Shown: positions 5,522 to 9,861 of the stretch, piece after piece
Layout of the letters: every line of letters starts with the position of its first letter
How positions within the stretch are numbered: the first letter of the stretch is position 1
Assembly (NCBI GenBank): GCA_031279155.1
Contig: JAITJB010000049.1
Span: forward strand, 1 to 9,861
Length of the DNA: 9,861 nt
Direction of reading: 5' to 3'
Source of the DNA: Deltaproteobacteria bacterium
Lineage (GTDB): Bacteria; Desulfobacterota; Desulfarculia; Adiutricales; Adiutricaceae
Position numbers and translations under genes: made by a program
Notes under the pieces: model-generated
What the model saw: only the letters and a program-made list of their open reading frames with translations
The model's database searches: none
What the model was told of the DNA's origin: nothing

Positions 5522-7933
5522 TTAATCAATACCAATATTAAAAGCCCGGAAGATGGCTTTGTGGTGCGGCGACAGTCGACTGTACATAATCTTGTCATCC
5601 GTAACCACGGATTTTAACATATTGAAATCTTTTATCATCTTGTTGACAGTCGTATTTTTATCCAAACTATTTTTATATAGTATATTTTGCATGTGAATAT
5701 GTAGTATCAATGAAATAAATCCTATAAAAATCTTTTTATTATTGTAAGAGTTTGTATTAGTGTAAAGATTGTATATGTTTAAATTATTTTTATTTGTCGT
5801 TACATATTTATTAATAAATTGCTTTAGATAATAAGTATCCAAAATATAAGATAAATCAGTATTGCGATTAGAAAGAACTAAAAACCAGCCGCTATTTTTG
5901 TATTTATTGATAACATTTTTATGTTTTAATTCAAGAGAAGCCAATAAATCAGAATCATTTAAGTGGAAAAAATTAGTATTTTCAATGGCGGTATGCTGCT
6001 TTTCAATGCTCTCAGCATCGGTTTTAAACATAAATAGTTCTTGATAAAGATCTTTTTCGGCAATCAAGCTTGATTTTTCATCAAGAAATATATATATCTT
6101 CAGATCATGACTGTCTTCCCACTTAACATCAATACAGAAGGAAAATAAAATTTTGTTATTTCTAAAATTATAATTTTCTATATAGATATTATTGCTACAT
6201 TGTCTGATCAAAAAATCTGATAGTTCATTATTAAGTGGAATTTGTATTAAGAAATCGTTATTTTTGCTATTATTTATTATTTCATTTAGGTTACTGGTCG
6301 TATAAAAACTCTTGTCAAAGGCATAGCTGAGAGTCGACGAGGGATTGAGATAATCAATCGGGGCGACATTGGCGAAAAACGAAGCCGCGTCAGCGGGCTG
6401 GCCGTTGTAGGCATAGGTGCTAATGGGCAGACGGGACTTTTCGCCGAGGATGACGGCCAAGTTGACCTGGGTTGATTCCAGATCTAGTTTGCCATAATCT
6501 AGAAAAATATTATCTATTGAAGAGTTATCTGATATAACAGAATCGATATTATAAGCAATATAGTCTGTGTCTCCAAGTGTTTCTGCCCATTTTGCAAAGA
6601 ATTTAAGTCTTTTATCCTCGGTAATATATGTTAAAACCTTTTCGATTTTGTTGATTGTCAATTCTGTGCCTGATAGCATTCCGTTGACATGTTCTAACCA
6701 ATCTGAACAATATCTTAAGTAATTATTTTCTGATATTAGATAAAAAGAAAGAGTTAATATCTCAGTCCAGAAATCAGGAAAAATTTCCTGTAAAGTTTGC
6801 GTTAGCTTGATATCATTAGATATTGTTTCAAGAAGTAATTGAGTGCCATATGATCTAATATTAAGATTGGTCCTTGAGTAATGCTGACTAGTATTAGTAT
6901 ATTTGTTTTTTAAGAAATTTAATACGGCTTGGTTGACAGGATTAGCCTCGGGCGACCAAGGCAGGACATTGGCCTTATAGGGGCGCTCAGTTGACTGCTG
7001 GGAAATAAAACTATAGTCGTCTAAGTCTTGATGAAAGCGCCCTCTAGCAGACTGATCTGAGCTAGGAGCCTGGTCTGTACTAGGAGCCTGGCTTGAATTA
7101 GGAGCTTGGCTTCTCTCGGGAGCGGTTTCTGGCTCCAGCCACTTAGGCCTAGGCCTTTGGTCTTGTTGATATGGACCTTGAGGAACCCCGTGAAAGTTAA
7201 TATCGCCCTGGGGAACCCCATGATAGTTAAATTGACCTTGGCTAGCTTGTTGAGGTTGATATGGACCTTGAGGGGCTTGGCTTTGCGGAACCCCATGGTA
7301 GTTAAGTTGACCTTGGCTAGCTTGTTGGGGCTGATATGGACTTTGCGGAACTCCATGATAGTTTAATTGACCTTGGCTAGCTTGTTGAGGATGATATGGC
7401 CCCTGGGGGACCCCATGATAGTTAAATTGACCTTGGGTAGCTTGTTGATGCTGATATGACCCTTGGTTAACTTGCCTATAGTGAATCGGCTCTTGAGGAA
7501 CCCCTTGATGGTGCATTTGCCCTTGGGGAACCTGCTTATAGTGAACTTGTTGCTGATGAAATTGGCCTTTGGGCTCGATTTTAGTTTTGGTACTTAAGCG
7601 GCTGTTAAACTTGGTCAGCCGGTTGTCGTTGATTTCGATGATGTTATCCGGATGAAAATACTTGTCTTTATATGTATTTTTCTCAATATTAATGGTAAAA
7701 TCTACAAGTTTTGAAATTTCGTTTAAGGTTTTTCCGGCTAGGCTAGCTAGGGATAGGCCTTGCACGCGGATTAAGGCCATAAAATAGTCATTAAAGGCGA
7801 CCTTGTTAGTGCCCCAAATGACTTTACCTATTGATTTACGACTATTCTGCGGGTTCTTGTTTTTATCTCGGAAAGAGAAAGTCCGATAAAGAATAATCGA
7901 ATTGCGGTTGGCTATGATAGATATTCCGGCCAA
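5522..7933 (-). CDS. IS1634/IS4-like transposase derivative with Gln-rich repeat insert, probably catalytically inactive
   Basis: The 803-aa product follows the order of DDE transposases of the IS1634 type: an N-terminal YRTFSFRDKNKNPQNSRKSI segment (16-35), an all-helical region (340-455), the first-strand region IAYNIDSVIS (459-468), QVNLAVILGEKSRLPI (489-504), AFDKSFY (538-544), GWFLVLSN (682-689), and the C-terminal pattern FIGFISLILHIHMQN plus LSPHHKAIFRAFNI. The expected triad is degraded: the first Asp position is N462, D540 is kept, and Y701-x2-K704-x3-N708-x6-K715 has Asn where the signature Glu belongs. Residues 122-260 form a Gln/Tyr/Pro/His-rich repeat insert. The start is TTG at 7933 (an in-frame TGA is directly upstream), with AGGAG at spacing 6. 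No terminal inverted repeats were found. It may be a domesticated DNA-binding or assembly-forming protein, or a decaying element with its frame intact. Confidence 0.72.
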   Translation of the reverse strand: MAGISIIANRNSIILYRTFSFRDKNKNPQNSRKSIGKVIWGTNKVAFNDYFMALIRVQGLSLASLAGKTLNEISKLVDFTINIEKNTYKDKYFHPDNIIEINDNRLTKFNSRLSTKTKIEPKGQFHQQQVHYKQVPQGQMHHQGVPQEPIHYRQVNQGSYQHQQATQGQFNYHGVPQGPYHPQQASQGQLNYHGVPQSPYQPQQASQGQLNYHGVPQSQAPQGPYQPQQASQGQFNYHGVPQGDINFHGVPQGPYQQDQRPRPKWLEPETAPERSQAPNSSQAPSTDQAPSSDQSARGRFHQDLDDYSFISQQSTERPYKANVLPWSPEANPVNQAVLNFLKNKYTNTSQHYSRTNLNIRSYGTQLLLETISNDIKLTQTLQEIFPDFWTEILTLSFYLISENNYLRYCSDWLEHVNGMLSGTELTINKIEKVLTYITEDKRLKFFAKWAETLGDTDYIAYNIDSVISDNSSIDNIFLDYGKLDLESTQVNLAVILGEKSRLPISTYAYNGQPADAASFFANVAPIDYLNPSSTLSYAFDKSFYTTSNLNEIINNSKNNDFLIQIPLNNELSDFLIRQCSNNIYIENYNFRNNKILFSFCIDVKWEDSHDLKIYIFLDEKSSLIAEKDLYQELFMFKTDAESIEKQHTAIENTNFFHLNDSDLLASLELKHKNVINKYKNSGWFLVLSNRNTDLSYILDTYYLKQFINKYVTTNKNNLNIYNLYTNTNSYNNKKIFIGFISLILHIHMQNILYKNSLDKNTTVNKMIKDFNMLKSVVTDDKIMYSRLSPHHKAIFRAFNIGID
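7049..7111 (-). repeat. SQAP-type short repeats in the transposase-like protein
   Basis: Residues 275-295 read as three QAP(N/S)-containing units (SQAPNS, SQAPST, DQAPSS) followed by DQS. It is a low-complexity linker between the Gln/Tyr repeats and the C-terminal transposase-like region. Confidence 0.7.
7169..7435 (-). repeat. 60-bp tandem repeats encoding QGQ(F/L)NYHGVPQ units
   Basis: Four copies of a 20-residue unit, QGQ(F/L)NYHGVPQ(G/S)PY followed by (Q/H)PQQAS, begin at residues 167, 187, 207 and 232. The third carries a five-residue insertion and the fourth an internal partial duplication (INFHGVPQG). More diverged units extend upstream to about 7570 (residues 122-166). Length changes are codon multiples, so the frame is preserved. 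The Gln/Tyr/Asn-rich composition resembles prion-like or condensate-forming regions. Confidence 0.9.
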
Positions 7934-7938
7934 TCAAC

Positions 7939-8002
7939 ACTCCTGCATGCCCAATAGCATACCATACGACATTTTAAGCATACAATACGCCGATGCAGGT
8001 GT
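7939..8002 (-). promoter_or_regulatory. Inverted repeat able to cover the SD of the transposase-like gene
   Basis: On the minus strand ACACCTGCAT (8002-7993) pairs at 9 of 10 positions with ATGCAGGAGT (7948-7939), which contains the AGGAG SD (7944-7940). The upstream arm lies within the predicted promoter, upstream of the start of transcription. Only transcripts entering from outside would then carry both arms and hide the SD. Confidence 0.5.
7956..7991. repeat. Two 15-bp direct repeats, 21 bp apart, at the transposase-like promoter
   Basis: AGCATACCATACGAC (7956-7970) and AGCATACAATACGCC (7977-7991) differ at two positions. Each contains AGCATA, which on the minus strand is the -10-like TATGCT. 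The 21-bp offset is two helical turns, consistent with paired protein-binding sites or tandem -10 elements. Confidence 0.6.
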
Positions 8003-8005
8003 CAA
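7977..8005 (-). promoter_or_regulatory. Sigma70-like promoter of the transposase-like gene
   Basis: On the minus strand a perfect -35 TTGACA (8005-8000) and a -10 TATGCT (7982-7977) are separated by exactly 17 bp. Transcription should start near 7970, leaving a leader of about 37 nt before the TTG start at 7933. This is a strong-looking promoter for a supposed transposase remnant. Confidence 0.75.
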
Positions 8006-8110
8006 ATTTTTTTTTACATTTTGGATAAAAAACTGGCTTTTTATTTACACAATAACCAACTGTCTTTAGCTTAGGTTAAAGTGGCGGCGGTATGTCATGA
8101 ACCCATCATG

Positions 8111-9310
8111 TTATTTGCCCATAAGCGCGCCGACCGGTTTTAGGCTTTCAATCTCATCACAGGTAAACTTAACGGCGGCCATTACCGGGAGGGCAATAAT
8201 GGTTCCCACCAAGCCCCATAGCCAGCCCCAAAGCATCACTGACAATAAGGTGGCGGTGGGTGATAAGTTGACGCTGCGGCCTAGGAATTTGTTTTCAACG
8301 TAGCTACCGTGGACCAATTGAACGGACAAAAGGATCACTAAAAGCCAGATGGCCCGGCTCAAATTGAACTGAAACAAACAGACCATGGCCGGCGGAAGCA
8401 CGGCTATGGGGACGCCCAAGGTGGGGATGAAGTTTAAAAAAAATGCGAAGATGCCCCAAGTGCCGGCAAAATCTACCCTAAAAATGTAGCAGATTAAGGT
8501 AACTACGGCGCCTAGGGCCAAGCTGAAGATGGTTTTAAAAAGCATGAAGCGCTGAACTTGGGCAATAAAATGGGTCATGCTACGGCTCAGCCTCTGGCCG
8601 CGTTTTTCCGGAAAAGACCGCCTTAACTTATCGGGAAGTCCTGACAGGGCGGGCAAAAAATACAAGGTAAAGAGGACAGTTAAGAGGAGTTTGCCAGTAA
8701 AGCTCATGACGTAATTGAGCAAACCACTTAAGAGGCCGGCGAAGGAAATATTGGACAGCTGATCTTTGATAAGTGACAACGAGACAAAATCAAACTGTTT
8801 ATTGATTTTGTCGGTAAAGTAGTTGACTAGATCGGTAAAGTTGGCGCTATATTTTGGAAAGCCGTCAGCAAAGGCCGTCAGGCTGATAACGATATAATTA
8901 AATACCAGCCAGATAAAGCCAAAACCCACGGCTAGGCTTAAGATGATGGCTATGGGCCTTGGCAGCCGTAATCTACGGCTAAATAAAAAAACCAGGGGAT
9001 TTAAGATGCAGCAGACGAAAAAAGCCATAACCATCGGTAGGATAATCGTCTTAAGCTGCATGAGTAAAATGGCCAGTAAAAAAAGAAAACCCAAACTAAA
9101 AAAGGGCCCGGCGTAGGGGATGCTGAGGATTCTAGTTTTTGAAGGCGGCGAATTTACCGGCGTTGGCTCGGTATGGTCTAACTGGCCTAAGTCATTAGCT
9201 TGTTTGCTAACCTCTGGAACTTTTCGAAGAGCGTTTTGCTCTCGGCTAGGAGAAGCCGCTAGATTCTGCGAAAGGGTAGTTTCTGAGGGTGGCGGGTTAT
9301 TATCTGGCAT
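8111..9310 (-). CDS. AI-2E family (PerM/YhhT/TqsA-like) membrane transporter
   Basis: This is a polytopic inner-membrane protein of the AI-2E transporter family (PF01594), whose members include the AI-2 exporter TqsA and Na+/H+ antiporter-type proteins; the substrate here cannot be told. The ATG at 9310-9308 (399 aa) is chosen for GGGAG (9319-9315) 4 nt upstream; a TTG at 9349 would add 13 residues without an SD. After a polar, Pro/Ser-rich tail (1-64), membrane segments lie at about 68-86, 88-111 and 120-147, a cytoplasmic/amphipathic region follows, and further segments fall from about 200 to 385. Family hallmarks are FFLNFIPTLGVPIAVLPP (290-307) and the run from YVENKFLGRSVNLSP (from 337) to LWGWLWGLVG (ending 369). 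Length is normal apart from a somewhat long disordered N-terminus. No strong terminator follows; its own promoter lies at 9407-9435. It stands alone between the transposase-like gene and an IS fragment. Confidence 0.9.
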   Translation of the reverse strand: MPDNNPPPSETTLSQNLAASPSREQNALRKVPEVSKQANDLGQLDHTEPTPVNSPPSKTRILSIPYAGPFFSLGFLFLLAILLMQLKTIILPMVMAFFVCCILNPLVFLFSRRLRLPRPIAIILSLAVGFGFIWLVFNYIVISLTAFADGFPKYSANFTDLVNYFTDKINKQFDFVSLSLIKDQLSNISFAGLLSGLLNYVMSFTGKLLLTVLFTLYFLPALSGLPDKLRRSFPEKRGQRLSRSMTHFIAQVQRFMLFKTIFSLALGAVVTLICYIFRVDFAGTWGIFAFFLNFIPTLGVPIAVLPPAMVCLFQFNLSRAIWLLVILLSVQLVHGSYVENKFLGRSVNLSPTATLLSVMLWGWLWGLVGTIIALPVMAAVKFTCDEIESLKPVGALMGK

Positions 9311-9393
9311 GGGGCTCCCAAAATAGCAAGTAATTAAGGCCAATAACAAAAGCTAAAGCGCCACTTGACGGTTAAAAGAAGCGTGCTTACCTT

Positions 9394-9407
9394 TTAGCCG
9401 GGGCTAA
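9394..9407. repeat. Inverted repeat at the predicted transcription start of the transporter
   Basis: TTAGCC-GG-GGCTAA is a perfect 6-bp inverted repeat directly downstream of, and touching, the -10 box. It could be a repressor operator; no regulator is visible nearby. Confidence 0.35.
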
Positions 9408-9435
9408 TTTTACCCCAAGGTTACAAGCGTGTCCA
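9407..9435 (-). promoter_or_regulatory. Sigma70-like promoter of the AI-2E family gene
   Basis: On the minus strand the -35 TGGACA (9435-9430) and -10 TAAAAT (9412-9407) each match consensus at 5 of 6 positions, with a 17-bp spacer. The start would be near 9400, giving a leader of about 90 nt. Confidence 0.7.
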
Positions 9436-9643
9436 CCCAAAATAAAGAACTAGCCGGCCAAAAGATCAAAAAAAACCAAAGACTAATCGCCTCCTAGGGT
9501 CGCGGTAACTATTTTGGCCAAAAAATTTATTCGACCTTAGTGAGGCCCTGTAAAGCCTTTAAAGCCTATCGAACCTACCAAGCCTACCAAGACTACCAAA
9601 CCGATAAAGCCTACGAAATCCGCATTACCTGCCAAACCTGTAA
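9436..9643. other. Non-coding stretch with degenerate 9-bp repeats
   Basis: No supported gene is present. From about 9551 to 9656 the sequence is made of degenerate 9-bp units around AAAGCCTAC and CAAGCCTAC. On the minus strand one frame (9656-9537) reads as Gly-x-x triplets, 11 of 13 with Gly, ending in TAA, but no ATG, GTG or TTG opens it. It may be a remnant of a collagen-like repeat gene or a simple repeat. Confidence 0.5.
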
Positions 9644-9861
9644 AGCCGCGAAAGCCTGAATTACCTATTTCTCTCCAAATTTGCCGCCGCGTTTATCAAG
9701 CGCGCCACGATTCTACCTGTAGGAAGGCCGCCTAAATCTCAGCGTCCGCTGCAGCTTGCTATCGACGGTAAAACTTTGAATGGAACTTTCAAAAGAGATG
9801 ATGATGACAAGCCATCACACATACACATAGTCAACGTCGTATGCAATATCATAACGCTGAC
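9644..9861 (+). pseudogene. ISAs1-like transposase fragment, 5'-truncated, continues past the window
   Basis: The frame, open from just after TAA 9641-9643 to the window edge, contains LQLAIDGKTLNGTFKR (AIDGKTL from about 9758) and, after DDDDKPS, HIHIVNVVCNI. AIDGKTLxG followed by H-(L/I)-(H/V)-x-V is the hallmark first-Asp block of ISAs1-family DDE transposases, where Asp of IDGK is catalytic. In intact members some 90 or more residues precede this block. Here only about 39 in-frame codons do, with no ATG, GTG or TTG start, and the typical N-terminal DPR segment is missing. It is therefore a remnant, or an element interrupted at its 5' side. The 3' part lies outside the window, so the state of the catalytic domain cannot be judged. 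Confidence 0.7.

Noticed and set aside
7021..7366. Long open frames overlapping the repeat insert of the transposase-like gene in other frames and on the other strand
   Set aside because: Repeat units that are multiples of three keep all frames open; these frames lack SDs and have simple repeated composition.
8064..8081. Quasi-palindrome CTTTAGCTTAGGTTAAAG after the AI-2E family gene as a terminator
   Set aside because: The stem has only a 5-bp outer arm with G-U-type inner pairs and no following T-run on the minus strand.
5282..8096. A complete insertion sequence bounded by terminal inverted repeats around the transposase-like gene
   Set aside because: No matching inverted ends were found by eye between 5282-5521 and 7934-8096, and no target-site duplication was visible.

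Overview
The window looks like chromosomal DNA from a Gram-negative bacterium, about half G+C in most genes, with coding on both strands, Shine-Dalgarno (SD) starts and sigma70-like promoters. A deltaproteobacterial/Desulfobacterota-type host is a guess from overall style; no gene here fixes the taxon.

Layout. (1) 1-3041 is a heavy-metal resistance module. A PbrR/CadR-type MerR regulator (minus strand, cut by the left window edge) lies divergent from a Zn/Cd/Pb-exporting P1B-type ATPase (plus). Between them is a MerR-type promoter with a 19-bp spacer and a dyad. The ATPase lacks an ordinary HMA domain at its N-terminus and instead carries a Cys/His/Glu-rich repeat segment. (2) 3042-3193 is a convergent gap with a strong bidirectional terminator. 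(3) 3194-5281 (minus) is a two-gene unit: a 149-aa mainly helical protein of unknown function, then an FBH1/UvrD-like superfamily 1 helicase split by a single frameshift at a run of seven A. (4) 5522-7933 (minus) is one long gene for an 803-aa protein with the architecture of an IS1634/IS4-like DDE transposase. It appears to have lost at least two of the three catalytic acidic residues, carries a long Gln/Tyr/Pro-rich tandem-repeat insert, and has a strongly mosaic base composition. Its promoter and start region hold direct and inverted repeats that could control translation. (5) 8111-9310 (minus) is an AI-2E/PerM-family membrane protein with its own promoter. (6) 9311-9861 is mostly non-coding: promoter, a degenerate 9-bp repeat tract, and at the right edge a 5'-truncated ISAs1-like transposase fragment.

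How the genes relate. The regulator and ATPase should form one sensing-and-export circuit: metal bound to the regulator's Cys triad remodels the 19-bp-spaced promoter and turns on the exporter. The helicase and the small protein are probably co-transcribed (13-bp gap). The transposase-like gene and the transporter each have a separate promoter and no visible functional link. The most unusual item is the repeat-bearing, apparently catalytically dead transposase derivative, followed by the HMA-less metal pump and the helicase/small-protein pair.
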